A stretch of DNA of 9,243 nucleotides from Candidatus Methanophagales archaeon (GCA_023131215.1 JAGLZV010000102.1:1-9243); one strand, 5' to 3'; positions 1-6,617 are shown, counted from the stretch's first letter. Notes: a model not told the origin generated them from the sequence alone. Translations and numbers: made by a program.

Positions 1-1004
1 CTCGCAGACCACGCCAACACCCTTATCTTATCAATATTACGCTTTTCTATCTTTGCTTTTGTGTCTATACTTCTGATGAGCAGCGGAAACGGATACCGAT
101 ACCGATACCCGGAATCGCCACATGTAATCTCCTTAATCAGATTATGCTCGCCGCTTGCAACTACCATTTTCAGCTCGGTTTTATATTCGTCCACCAGCGC
201 TTCAAATACAGCTCTTGCCTTCTCGGCATGATGCTTGATGTCCTCATCGCGGAGTCGTTCAAATCTACGCTGACTCCATCCTCCTTTCGTGTGCTTCTCC
301 TTTACACTACTGCGAACAACCTTGTAATCAATAAACGCTTCTCGATTTGATATCCCGATAAACGTCTCCCCTGCATGTGCCAATAAGATGCCAATCACCA
401 GATTCTGCTCTAATAGTTCTTGTAGCTGTGTGGTATCAAAGACACGGTCGAGTTTCCATCCGGATTCACCTATCGGAAACGGTGGTGTCATGAGCATGCG
501 AACCATCCCCATCCTTTTCATGTCATAGAAGAGTGCCATACCTGTCGCTGACTCAATCCTTTGCATCAGGTATTTGACATCCTGATCAAGTTCAATAGTA
601 CTTTCAAATTCATTCAGGTCGGTGACTAATTCATCTGGACGCAGATAGACCGTGACAAGGTCTTCACTTCTTGACCTGATCGAGCCGATCTGAAACAAAA
701 GGTCACAAGATTGAGCATTTGTTAATGTTACAGCTCGTTTGAAGGTATGTGTTAATTTGTCTGTTTTTTGCTTTTCCTCGTTCAGATTCTCAAGCGTGTG
801 TTCGAGATTTTCTATTTTCTTCTCTGCTTTTTTCAATGCCAAATCCGCTTCTTGTTTATCAGATACCGCCTTTTTAAATCGCACCTCCTGTTTCGATAAT
901 CGCGTAGATAGCAGTTTATTTTCCGATTCAAGCTCATTAATACGTGTTTGCAGTATTTCGATCTTCTTCTCCAATTCTTTCCGATTAAACAACTTGCCAA
1001 ACAT
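1..1004 (-). CDS. Vms1/VLRF1-like peptidyl-tRNA hydrolase (release-factor-like), 3' end outside window
   Basis: The frame reads from ATG at 1004-1002 without a stop to the left edge, giving 334 residues of an incomplete protein. It starts MFGKLFNRKELEKK. Residues about 8-80 are a charged, leucine-rich coiled coil. A globular region follows, and residues 239-248 read TKGGWSQRRF, with Gln245 in the position of the catalytic glutamine of the eRF1-like Vms1/ANKZF1/VLRF1 family. Known members cleave peptidyl-tRNA on stalled 60S/50S subunits during ribosome-associated quality control; that role here is inferred from the motif. After the motif come a helical stretch and a beta-strand pattern ending at a YRYRYPFPLL segment. 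It lies 13 bp after the DUF4177-like gene in the same direction, so it is probably co-transcribed with pcna-priL. No Shine-Dalgarno is visible, because a dispersed repeat occupies the leader. The next in-frame stop upstream (TGA) is inside the preceding gene, and ATG is the best start. Family call is fairly sure; substrate is inferred. Confidence 0.82.
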   Translation of the reverse strand, partial: MFGKLFNRKELEKKIEILQTRINELESENKLLSTRLSKQEVRFKKAVSDKQEADLALKKAEKKIENLEHTLENLNEEKQKTDKLTHTFKRAVTLTNAQSCDLLFQIGSIRSRSEDLVTVYLRPDELVTDLNEFESTIELDQDVKYLMQRIESATGMALFYDMKRMGMVRMLMTPPFPIGESGWKLDRVFDTTQLQELLEQNLVIGILLAHAGETFIGISNREAFIDYKVVRSSVKEKHTKGGWSQRRFERLRDEDIKHHAEKARAVFEALVDEYKTELKMVVASGEHNLIKEITCGDSGYRYRYPFPLLIRSIDTKAKIEKRNIDKIRVLAWSA

Positions 1005-1008
1005 AATC

Positions 1009-1031
1009 AACCACTGATTACACTGATTTTT
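1009..1031 (-). repeat. Dispersed short repeat, copy A
   Basis: On the minus strand this segment is the partner of the one at 6678-6702. It contains two half-units, ATCAGTGTA and ATCAGTGG, so it is itself a near-tandem duplication. It covers the stop codon of the DUF4177-like gene and ends 4 bases before the ATG of the VLRF1-like gene, replacing the place where a Shine-Dalgarno would normally be. Confidence 0.5.
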
Positions 1032-1200
1032 CAAAAACGCAAATCAAGCCAAAATTCCCACATAGATCTATCTGCCGCAATCGCCATCCGTTCTCCGCAT
1101 ATCTATTTAAAATCTCTTCAATTCGCTCTTTATCAATTTTCCTCTCGCCCTGTTCCTCTTCTATGGGCAAAAACTCCACTTTGTATCTATATCTTCTCAT
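1018..1200 (-). CDS. Small DUF4177-like protein
   Basis: A 60-residue protein begins MRRYRYKVEFLPIEEE and contains an ERIEEILNRYAENGWRLRQID segment. The pattern of a short N-terminal strand (YKVEFL), an amphipathic helix, a GW turn and further strands resembles DUF4177-type proteins, whose function is not known. Its ATG (1200-1198) overlaps the end of priL by 14 bp, and its TAA stop is 13 bp before the VLRF1-like gene, so translational coupling inside one operon is likely. The last codons and the stop fall inside a dispersed repeat (1009-1031), so the natural C-terminus may have been changed by that repeat. It could be a spurious ORF, but the composition and GW motif argue that it is real. 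Confidence 0.65.
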   Translation of the reverse strand: MRRYRYKVEFLPIEEEQGERKIDKERIEEILNRYAENGWRLRQIDLCGNFGLICVFEKSV

Positions 1201-2329
1201 CTTTTTCCTTTTGACTTGATTTACCCTGCTGTTCTTTTTTTCTCTTCAACTTTAACTTCAGTTTGTAGTAGCTTAGAGGATGAGAAACTTTCTCACAAAC
1301 TTCGTCATTTCCAATACAGTTCCCATAAGTGCGCATTGTCGCACAGGCTGGTGCAGTGTAGCGAACACCTCCCTTATCCCCTGCAATATGCTCCACCTGA
1401 TACCTCGTTCGGTCCGCATCAAAATCAGGCGAGTTCTTGTAAATCTCTATTATCTCGTCTTCAGTTAAACCTACGTTCAACAAAAAAGCAGTAACAGCGA
1501 ATCTTGCACCGTGTGGAACATTTACACCTTCTTTTAAGTTGCTCAAAATGTAAGATATGCAAGGAGGAAAACAGCTTGGGTCTTTCACGAGGAAGCCAGA
1601 ACCTGACTCAAAGTCAAAGCCAAAACCTGCGTCACCGAACTTTTTCCTCTTTTCCTCCAACTCCTTTTTTATATCTCCGGTATATCCATTTATCGCTTCG
1701 CATATATCAACTGGAACGTCCAGTGGCAAGTCTTTCTTTATCCTCTCATACATCGCCTCTTGAATGATTCGTACAAATTCGGGCTTTCTGAGTTTTATCA
1801 TTCCCTTCTCCAACCCTCGGTTCACCAGTTTCCACCTTTTATCTCGAAGATTAGCAGTGAATCGCAGATAATCAACGAAAGGCATCTGAACCTGCTCTCG
1901 CTCCCCCGGTAATCGTAAGAAATCCACTCGTATGCCAAACTCTTCGGACATCTCGTAAATAATAGCGGTGTCCGAGCTGGAACCAGTGCTGGAATCCTCC
2001 AATAGTTTTTCGTATGCCGCTTTAGCTTCCGACAGCGCATATCTGCGGACAAGACGCTCATCACCGATGCACGACACGAGAATACGAGCAAAAGGATAAG
2101 ATAATAACTCCGTCTCCGCCTGAGCGTTGCTGATTATAACTTGCTTTCGGACCTTTCCATTCTTTATCGCTTCTATTATCCTCTCTTTACCCCTTGATCT
2201 TGCATATCTAAAAGTACCAGTGTGTATCAAATTATCCAGCGTAATTCCTGACTCTTCTACATATTTCGACGCCGCGGACAAAAAAGGATAAAAGCATAGA
2301 TAAATCCCTTCCTTTGCTGCTTCCTCCAT
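1187..2329 (-). CDS. priL: DNA primase large subunit PriL
   Basis: A 380-residue protein matches the archaeal/eukaryotic primase large (regulatory) subunit, which pairs with catalytic PriS to make RNA primers at the replication fork. Visible features are the N-terminal helical region with YPFLSAASKYV and FRYARSRGKERI (about residues 13-52), an alpha domain, and the C-terminal Fe-S domain. The likely 4Fe-4S ligands are Cys257 (FPPC), Cys329 (PAC), Cys338 (YGNC) and Cys345 (EVC); HGARFAVTAFLLNVGLTEDEI and FDADRTRYQVEHIAG are typical family blocks. The C-terminus is a lysine-rich tail of about 25 residues. The start is ATG at 2329; an in-frame TGA lies at the end of pcna and no alternative start lies between, although no clear Shine-Dalgarno is seen. 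It begins 29 bp after pcna, the common euryarchaeal pairing, here without the transcription factor S gene that often sits between them. priS is not in the window. Confidence 0.93.
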   Translation of the reverse strand: MEEAAKEGIYLCFYPFLSAASKYVEESGITLDNLIHTGTFRYARSRGKERIIEAIKNGKVRKQVIISNAQAETELLSYPFARILVSCIGDERLVRRYALSEAKAAYEKLLEDSSTGSSSDTAIIYEMSEEFGIRVDFLRLPGEREQVQMPFVDYLRFTANLRDKRWKLVNRGLEKGMIKLRKPEFVRIIQEAMYERIKKDLPLDVPVDICEAINGYTGDIKKELEEKRKKFGDAGFGFDFESGSGFLVKDPSCFPPCISYILSNLKEGVNVPHGARFAVTAFLLNVGLTEDEIIEIYKNSPDFDADRTRYQVEHIAGDKGGVRYTAPACATMRTYGNCIGNDEVCEKVSHPLSYYKLKLKLKRKKEQQGKSSQKEKDEKI

Positions 2330-2358
2330 CGTTTCATGACGAGCCGATGCTGCCGTGT

Positions 2359-3147
2359 TTATTCAGACTCTATTCTCGGTGCAACCAAATAACTGACTTT
2401 TCCTTTGCCCTCTGCCACTTCAAATTCTATTTGCAGCGGATAATCTTTACCAAGATTGAGCGTTATGTTCTCCGCATGGCTCATTCCTTTGCTCATTGCC
2501 GAGATGTAGTCCAGCGAGTATAAAGAATGAAGCGTTCCCGGTGTCAGATGAATTAATTGCTCCTTTCTCAACCCTAATCTCAGTTTATCCATTTCTCCTT
2601 CCGCCTCCATATAAAACACTTCCCCATCTACACCAAGCACTATGTGGTCCCCTATCTTCTCAGCAGCGCGTATTGTTCTTCTGAACTCTTCTGTTTCGAT
2701 GATTACCTGCACGGGAAACTCAAGCTCTGGAACTTTTGGCTCTTTTCTCAGCGAAGAGGGGTCAAGCAAGGAAATGGTATAGGCGAGACTGCCCATTCTC
2801 GTGAATAGTTTTTGTGCGTGTTCGTCCAGTTCCAACTCAACCTCTTCCCTTCCTCCTATCCCGAGGATTCCAAGCAACTTCACGAAATCAATGCCTATTT
2901 CAGTCTCAGCTTTGGATTCAGTCGTGCCTTCAACTTCAGCTCCGGGTTCCGCTTCCTTTGCCGCAAACCGAAATTCATCAAAAGCGTCGCTTTGCAGCTC
3001 AAAAGAAACCATTGCTACATTCGCGGGGTCAACAGCCCAGAGTTTTAAACCATCCTCCGCTATTCTCAACTTCCCTTCATCCACTATTGCTGTAATCGAC
3101 TCTATACATTCTCTCAACACGTTTGCATCTATCTTAGCCTTAAACAT
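2359..3147 (-). CDS. pcn: DNA polymerase sliding clamp (PCNA)
   Basis: A 262-residue PCNA, the trimeric ring that tethers polymerase, ligase, FEN1 and other factors to DNA. Recognisable blocks are MFKAKIDANVLRECIESI, VDPANVAMVSFEL (residues 39-51), the interdomain connecting loop LLDPSSLRKEPKVPELEFP (about 127-145), and the near-invariant C-terminus YLVAPRIESE. It is slightly longer than the usual 245-250 residues because of an acidic, low-complexity segment at about residues 62-82, in domain 1 before IGIDFVKLLG. The start at 3147 is preceded by AAAGGAGG (3167-3160) with a 12-base gap. It heads a minus-strand cluster with priL and is divergent from the Cas4-like gene, with an AT-rich shared promoter and a 16-bp palindrome between them. 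Confidence 0.96.
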   Translation of the reverse strand: MFKAKIDANVLRECIESITAIVDEGKLRIAEDGLKLWAVDPANVAMVSFELQSDAFDEFRFAAKEAEPGAEVEGTTESKAETEIGIDFVKLLGILGIGGREEVELELDEHAQKLFTRMGSLAYTISLLDPSSLRKEPKVPELEFPVQVIIETEEFRRTIRAAEKIGDHIVLGVDGEVFYMEAEGEMDKLRLGLRKEQLIHLTPGTLHSLYSLDYISAMSKGMSHAENITLNLGKDYPLQIEFEVAEGKGKVSYLVAPRIESE

Positions 3148-3225
3148 TTCTTTTTGTTTCCTCCTTTGGTAATGTTATAACATTAAAATAAAATATGATA
3201 TATTTAAACTATTTGGTGTGATGTA
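3148..3225. promoter_or_regulatory. Divergent promoter region between pcna and the nuclease-like gene
   Basis: This 78-bp gap holds a purine-rich Shine-Dalgarno for pcna (minus strand, 3167-3160), a perfect palindrome (3170-3185), and an A/T-only run around 3196-3208 that reads TATATTTAAA on plus and TTTAAATATA on minus, suitable as a TATA box in either direction. Placing the start site about 25 bases downstream puts the pcna transcript start near 3178, inside the palindrome, and the plus-strand transcript start near the ATG at 3226, so that message may be nearly leaderless. The element positions are seen; the start sites are inferred. Confidence 0.6.
3170..3185. promoter_or_regulatory. 16-bp perfect palindrome, candidate operator
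   Basis: TAATGTTATAACATTA is identical to its reverse complement. It sits 2 bases from the pcna Shine-Dalgarno and about 25 bp from the TATA-like run, where the pcna transcript should begin. Archaeal dimeric repressors often bind such sites, so it could silence pcna-priL. Its AT content makes chance less improbable, and no second copy was noticed in the window. Confidence 0.45.
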
Positions 3226-4074
3226 ATGGAATACAAACAAGAACACAAACCTATAATTAAAGTTTCTGATTTAACGCGATATATGATATGTCCCCGACTG
3301 GTTTATTTCAGTGCAAGAGGGCATGAGCAGGGTGGAATAGCAAAGGGAAAGGAAAAAAGCGTGATTGAGTCTATTCTGCTGAAGGAATTAGCATTCAATT
3401 TACATAAAATTTGCGGTGGAGAGGATGAGGAAGGAAAAAGAGAGGAAACGGAAGCGGATGCAAAAAGAGTAATTGAAGACAAAGTGGATGGTGTGGAATG
3501 GATATATAAGGAAGAACTGAAAGGAGTGAAAAAGGATTTTTTTGAGGAAGTAAAAAAAGATTTCATTCGCAGCCAGAGTATGAACGTGGAAAATGATGAA
3601 TGGTTGGGGAAGGTAAGGAAAGTAAACGGGATGTTAGAATTGGAGAAAGCGCATGGGTATGAACGTGAACATACGATGCTATCGGAAAAGTTGAGCATGA
3701 GCGGCAGTGTGGACAAGCTGATAAGAACAGGGGAGGAAGTTATTCCTTGTGTGATAAAAACGGGTAAATGCCCTGAGTATGGTGTATGGAGAAGCGATAG
3801 GGTGCAGTTGGCGGCGTATGCAATGCTTATTGAAGAAGAGTTTGAAACAACGGTAAAAAGAGGGTTTGTGGAATACATAAGAACTGCGGAGTTCAGGGAA
3901 TCGCAGATAAGAAGGAAGGACAAGGCGCTTGCTTTACAGATATTGAAACGAGTAAAGCGGATAAAAGGGGGTGTTTTCCCAGAGAAAGGAGAGAATGCAC
4001 CTTGTGATAATTGCGTCTTCGAGGAGATGTGCGATACAAAAAAGACGCTTCTTTCAAAGTTGTTTGGGAAGTGA
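3226..4074 (+). CDS. Cas4/RecB-like Fe-S PD-(D/E)XK nuclease-fold protein
   Basis: A 282-residue protein of the Cas4/RecB-like exonuclease superfamily. Residues 13-28 (VSDLTRYMICPRLVYF) carry the first Fe-S cysteine, Cys22; the C-terminal trio is Cys260, Cys263 and Cys269 (CDNCVFEEMC), the usual four-cysteine arrangement. The middle (about 64-112) is a very charged helical insertion. Nuclease motifs are partly visible: Asp163 in GSVDKLI, Lys178 in VIKTGK, and QLAAY (194-198) matching the RecB QxxxY motif. The position two before Lys178, normally Glu or Asp, is Val176, so activity is uncertain. The last residues KTLLSKLFGK resemble a PCNA-interacting peptide. The gene is divergent from pcna and its stop overlaps a possible mfnA start by one base. 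There is no CRISPR array or other cas gene here, so a DNA repair or processing role is more likely than CRISPR adaptation (inference). Confidence 0.83.
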   Translation: MEYKQEHKPIIKVSDLTRYMICPRLVYFSARGHEQGGIAKGKEKSVIESILLKELAFNLHKICGGEDEEGKREETEADAKRVIEDKVDGVEWIYKEELKGVKKDFFEEVKKDFIRSQSMNVENDEWLGKVRKVNGMLELEKAHGYEREHTMLSEKLSMSGSVDKLIRTGEEVIPCVIKTGKCPEYGVWRSDRVQLAAYAMLIEEEFETTVKRGFVEYIRTAEFRESQIRRKDKALALQILKRVKRIKGGVFPEKGENAPCDNCVFEEMCDTKKTLLSKLFGK

Positions 4075-4075
4075 T
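4071..4075 (+). promoter_or_regulatory. Shine-Dalgarno-like GTGAT deciding the mfnA start
   Basis: GTGAT matches part of the archaeal anti-Shine-Dalgarno complement (GGTGAT) and lies 7 bases before the ATG at 4083. It overlaps the stop codon of the upstream nuclease-like gene, which fits coupled translation. It favours 4083 over the in-frame ATGs at 4074 and 4011. Confidence 0.5.
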
Positions 4076-4082
4076 GATAAAA

Positions 4083-5219
4083 ATGGAAGAGCGGGGTATG
4101 AGTAGAGAGGAGATAGAGTCGTTGCTTCAGAAGAAGAAGCGGAAGGATTTAGCGTATGGAAAAATTTTGACTTCGATGTGCACGTATCCGCATGAAATAG
4201 CAGTGTATGCACATAATATGTTCCTGGAAGCGAATTTAGGTGATTCGGGGCTATTCCCGGGGACAAAAGAGATGGAGAATGAAGTGATAAGGATGGTAGG
4301 AGCGCTGCTGGGCAATGAGAACGCCTTTGGATATATCTCCACTGGCGGAACAGAATCGAATATACAGGCGATACATGCGATAAGGAACAGGAAAAGGAGG
4401 GAAGGACTGAGCGGGATGAACATAATCGTGCCGGAAACAGCACATTTCTCGTTTGACAAAATCGCTGATATTTTGAGCGTAGAAGTGCGGAAAGCGAATC
4501 TGAATGAGGATTTGAAAGTGGATGTGAACTCGATAGAAAGTTTAATAGATGACAAAACAATATGTGTGGTGGGAATAGCGGGGACGACTGAATTCGGACA
4601 GATAGACCCAATAAAGGAGCTTGCAGGTATTGCAAAGGAAAAAGGCATTTTTGTGTTTGTTGATGCGGCTTTTGGCGGTTTCGTAATTCCGTTTCTTGAA
4701 GAGAACCATGAATTTGATTTCTCGCTTGAAGGGGTGAGCGCAATTTCAATAGACCCACATAAGATGGGGATGAGCACGATTCCCGCAGGATGTATTTTGT
4801 TTCGTGAGGAGTCGTATTTAGACGAGTTAGCAGTGCCTACACCTTATTTGACGACTAAAGAGCAGTGTTCGTTGATAGGTACGAGAAGCGGTGCATCAGC
4901 AGCGGCTACTTACGCGGTTCTCAAATATCTTGGTAGAGAAGGACTGAAAAAAATTGTAAGTGAATGCATGAGGCTAACGAGGATGTTAGTGAGCGGTGCA
5001 AAGGAGATAGGCATTTCTCCAGTGATAGAGCCCGTTATGAACGTGGTAACGTTGAGTTTTCCAGCAGCAGAGGTGGGAAGGGTGTCGAATGCGTTAGAAG
5101 ATAAGGGATGGCGAGTTTCTGTAACAAGAGCGCCAAAGGCGCTTCGATTGGTAATAATGCCGCATGTAAAGGAAGAGACGATAAAGATGTTTTTGGAGGA
5201 TTTGGAGGATGTGGTGTAG
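4083..5219 (+). CDS. mfnA: L-tyrosine/L-aspartate decarboxylase MfnA, PLP-dependent
   Basis: From ATG 4083 the protein has 378 residues, close to the family size, and begins MEERGMSREEIESLLQ, comparable to known MfnA N-termini. It belongs to the group II PLP decarboxylases. Visible motifs are STGGTESN (residues 86-93), PETAHFSF with His121 likely stacking on the cofactor, GIAGTTEFGQID, VDAAFGGF with Asp194, and SIDPHKMG with the Schiff-base Lys227. In methanogens MfnA makes tyramine from tyrosine, the first dedicated step of methanofuran synthesis; some archaeal homologues decarboxylate aspartate to beta-alanine for coenzyme A, and sequence alone does not settle which. The frame stays open upstream to an ATG at 4011, but that would add 24 residues overlapping the nuclease-like gene. 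It is probably co-transcribed with that gene and converges on the metallo-beta-lactamase gene, 24 bp away. Confidence 0.9.
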   Translation: MEERGMSREEIESLLQKKKRKDLAYGKILTSMCTYPHEIAVYAHNMFLEANLGDSGLFPGTKEMENEVIRMVGALLGNENAFGYISTGGTESNIQAIHAIRNRKRREGLSGMNIIVPETAHFSFDKIADILSVEVRKANLNEDLKVDVNSIESLIDDKTICVVGIAGTTEFGQIDPIKELAGIAKEKGIFVFVDAAFGGFVIPFLEENHEFDFSLEGVSAISIDPHKMGMSTIPAGCILFREESYLDELAVPTPYLTTKEQCSLIGTRSGASAAATYAVLKYLGREGLKKIVSECMRLTRMLVSGAKEIGISPVIEPVMNVVTLSFPAAEVGRVSNALEDKGWRVSVTRAPKALRLVIMPHVKEETIKMFLEDLEDVV

Positions 5220-5243
5220 GTGGTGTTTGTGAAATAGTCTCTG

Positions 5244-5909
5244 CTAAAGAAAGGTTGTAAGAAAGGTTTTTACAAATTCATAATTCCTTTTTACATTGCT
5301 CCTCCCTCTTATTATCGCACCATGCCCGGGCAACAAAAGTTCCGTATCCAGCGCTAATATCTTGTTAATGGATTTTTTAAGCTCTTCTTTAGTACCAAAA
5401 GGCAAATCAGCTCTTCCTACGCTTTTATCAAACACTAAATCCCCGCATATTAAAATCTTTTTATCCGAAGCGTAAAAACAAATGCTCCCCGGAGAATGCC
5501 CTGGTGTATGTAGCACCTTCAGCTCTGTGTTTCCTAAGCTCAACTTCTCCTCAAACACAAAATCCACATCGAATTTCTTTGTTTTTGCTTCTATGCCAAG
5601 AAACCTCGAAGTTTCCTCTCTCATGATGTCAAGATATTCCAGTTGTGATGGATGTAGTGCAACTTTTGCACCCGAAACTTCCTTAAGCGAAGCGGTTGCG
5701 TCACAGTGGTCAGGATGAAGATGCGTGAGTGTTATCAAATCAATATCCTTTGCATCCATCCCATCCTCTTGCATTTCTTCGAGTCGCAACCCGAGGTAAT
5801 TTTCCAATCCCGGGTCTATGAGAACCGTGATTTCATCCTTTATCACGTAAGTGTTTGCATCAAGCAATCCTTTCTCCTTATACCAATACACGCCGTTTTG
5901 AATTCGCAT
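5244..5909 (-). CDS. Metallo-beta-lactamase fold hydrolase (glyoxalase II-like)
   Basis: A 221-residue MBL-fold protein. The signature THLHPDHCD gives His63, His65, Asp67 and His68; His138 (TPGHSPGS), Asp157 (ICGD) and His196 (LPGHG) complete a two-metal site, so all expected ligands are present. The LIDPGL strand near residue 30 and the short length resemble glyoxalase II/hydroxyacylglutathione-hydrolase-like members, which cleave thioesters, but many archaeal relatives have no assigned substrate and none is claimed here. It begins 7 bases after the SpoIIM stop on the same strand with no clear Shine-Dalgarno, suggesting co-transcription. The C-terminus KTFLTTFL is encoded by a 10-bp sequence repeated with a 12-bp period (5247-5268). 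Confidence 0.88.
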   Translation of the reverse strand: MRIQNGVYWYKEKGLLDANTYVIKDEITVLIDPGLENYLGLRLEEMQEDGMDAKDIDLITLTHLHPDHCDATASLKEVSGAKVALHPSQLEYLDIMREETSRFLGIEAKTKKFDVDFVFEEKLSLGNTELKVLHTPGHSPGSICFYASDKKILICGDLVFDKSVGRADLPFGTKEELKKSINKILALDTELLLPGHGAIIRGRSNVKRNYEFVKTFLTTFL

Positions 5910-5916
5910 ATTATTT

Positions 5917-6576
5917 TTAAGGGGCTAATAACAGTCCTATAGTAATCAAAACCGATTCAATAAGAGCGGCAATAAGGAGAAGAGGTAAAACCAGGATGAA
6001 AAATACCCTCAAACCATTCCTCAATTCCTTTTTTAAATGCCTCTCACCTTTCCTTTTTAAAACCTCTCTCCCCAATTTTAAGCCAATCGCCGCAGAGAGC
6101 AAAAAAGCGGGGATTTCGAATATTCCATGTGGCAATATTGCAAGAAAGACAAGCAGACCCTCCTCCTGTGCAAACCAGCCGAGTAAACCACCATTAATAA
6201 ATGGTGAAAAAAAGGGAAGAAAAATCACCCCCAATATGATCATTGGGTTCGCCGAAAATATCCTCACGAGGATTACACTAAAAGGGATAAGTAAAATCAA
6301 TGAAAGAGGATATGTGGCATTAAATAGGCATGTGAAAGAGTTATTCAAAAATAGCACGATAAAGAAAGCCAAAAAGATTATCCATGCAGGATATAACTGT
6401 GTAAAATCTTTTACATTCTCACTAAGCTGTCGAATCCACTCCAACGGCTCACTAAATATCTCGCTCAGGAAACCCAGATATCCTAGAGCAATGGAGCCAA
6501 TGAAAAGAATTGCGATGAACAAGATATAGAATCGAAGAGAATAAAGGTATCCGCTCAGCGATAATTTTTCTTCCAT
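5917..6576 (-). CDS. SpoIIM/DUF95 family integral membrane protein
   Basis: A 219-residue, strongly hydrophobic protein with about five or six membrane segments, roughly at residues 15-35, 62-80, 88-107, 110-128, 141-167 and 190-217. The family hallmark is ILPHGIFEIPAFLLSAAIGLKLG (about 147-169), with His150, Glu154 and Pro156 in the membrane; an NN pair at 78-79 also fits. SpoIIM-like proteins are widespread in archaea, where their role is unknown; the name comes from the Bacillus sporulation protein of the DUF95 family and does not imply sporulation. A basic loop (about 170-188) separates the last two segments. It is the first gene of a two-gene minus-strand unit with the MBL hydrolase. Confidence 0.88.
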   Translation of the reverse strand: MEEKLSLSGYLYSLRFYILFIAILFIGSIALGYLGFLSEIFSEPLEWIRQLSENVKDFTQLYPAWIIFLAFFIVLFLNNSFTCLFNATYPLSLILLIPFSVILVRIFSANPMIILGVIFLPFFSPFINGGLLGWFAQEEGLLVFLAILPHGIFEIPAFLLSAAIGLKLGREVLKRKGERHLKKELRNGLRVFFILVLPLLLIAALIESVLITIGLLLAP

Positions 6577-6607
6577 TTTCTTTTCTTAAACTTAAAACTG
6601 ATAAGCG

Positions 6608-6617
6608 TTTTTATAAC
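6608..6617 (-). promoter_or_regulatory. TATA-box candidate for the SpoIIM gene
   Basis: On the minus strand this reads GTTATAAAAA, a good archaeal TATA match. Its centre is about 36 bases before the ATG at 6576, which predicts a leader of roughly 10 bases. Seen as a sequence match only. Confidence 0.45.

Noticed and set aside
3303..3923. Long open frame on the minus strand opposite the nuclease-like gene (206 codons)
   Set aside because: Serine/leucine-rich low-complexity product with no recognisable motif; it is the shadow of a gene with clear Fe-S and RecB motifs.
3226..4074. CRISPR adaptation module suggested by the Cas4-like gene
   Set aside because: No cas1, cas2 or repeat-spacer array is present; such proteins commonly occur away from CRISPR loci in archaea.
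4071..4077. GTGATGA as a C box of a C/D small RNA
   Set aside because: No CTGA D box at a suitable distance was found downstream; the sequence is explained by a stop codon and ribosome site.
4011..4082. Upstream in-frame ATG start for mfnA at 4011
   Set aside because: It would overlap the nuclease-like gene by 64 bases and add residues not seen in the family; 4083 has a ribosome site and matches the usual N-terminus.
5247..5268. Repeated AAGAAAGGTT, 12-bp period, as a regulatory repeat or terminator
   Set aside because: Both units lie within the last codons of the MBL gene (TFLTTFL) and form no hairpin; probably coding coincidence.
6261..6275. GATTACACT as a third copy of the dispersed repeat
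   Set aside because: Only nine bases match, inside the SpoIIM coding sequence; the flanks do not agree.
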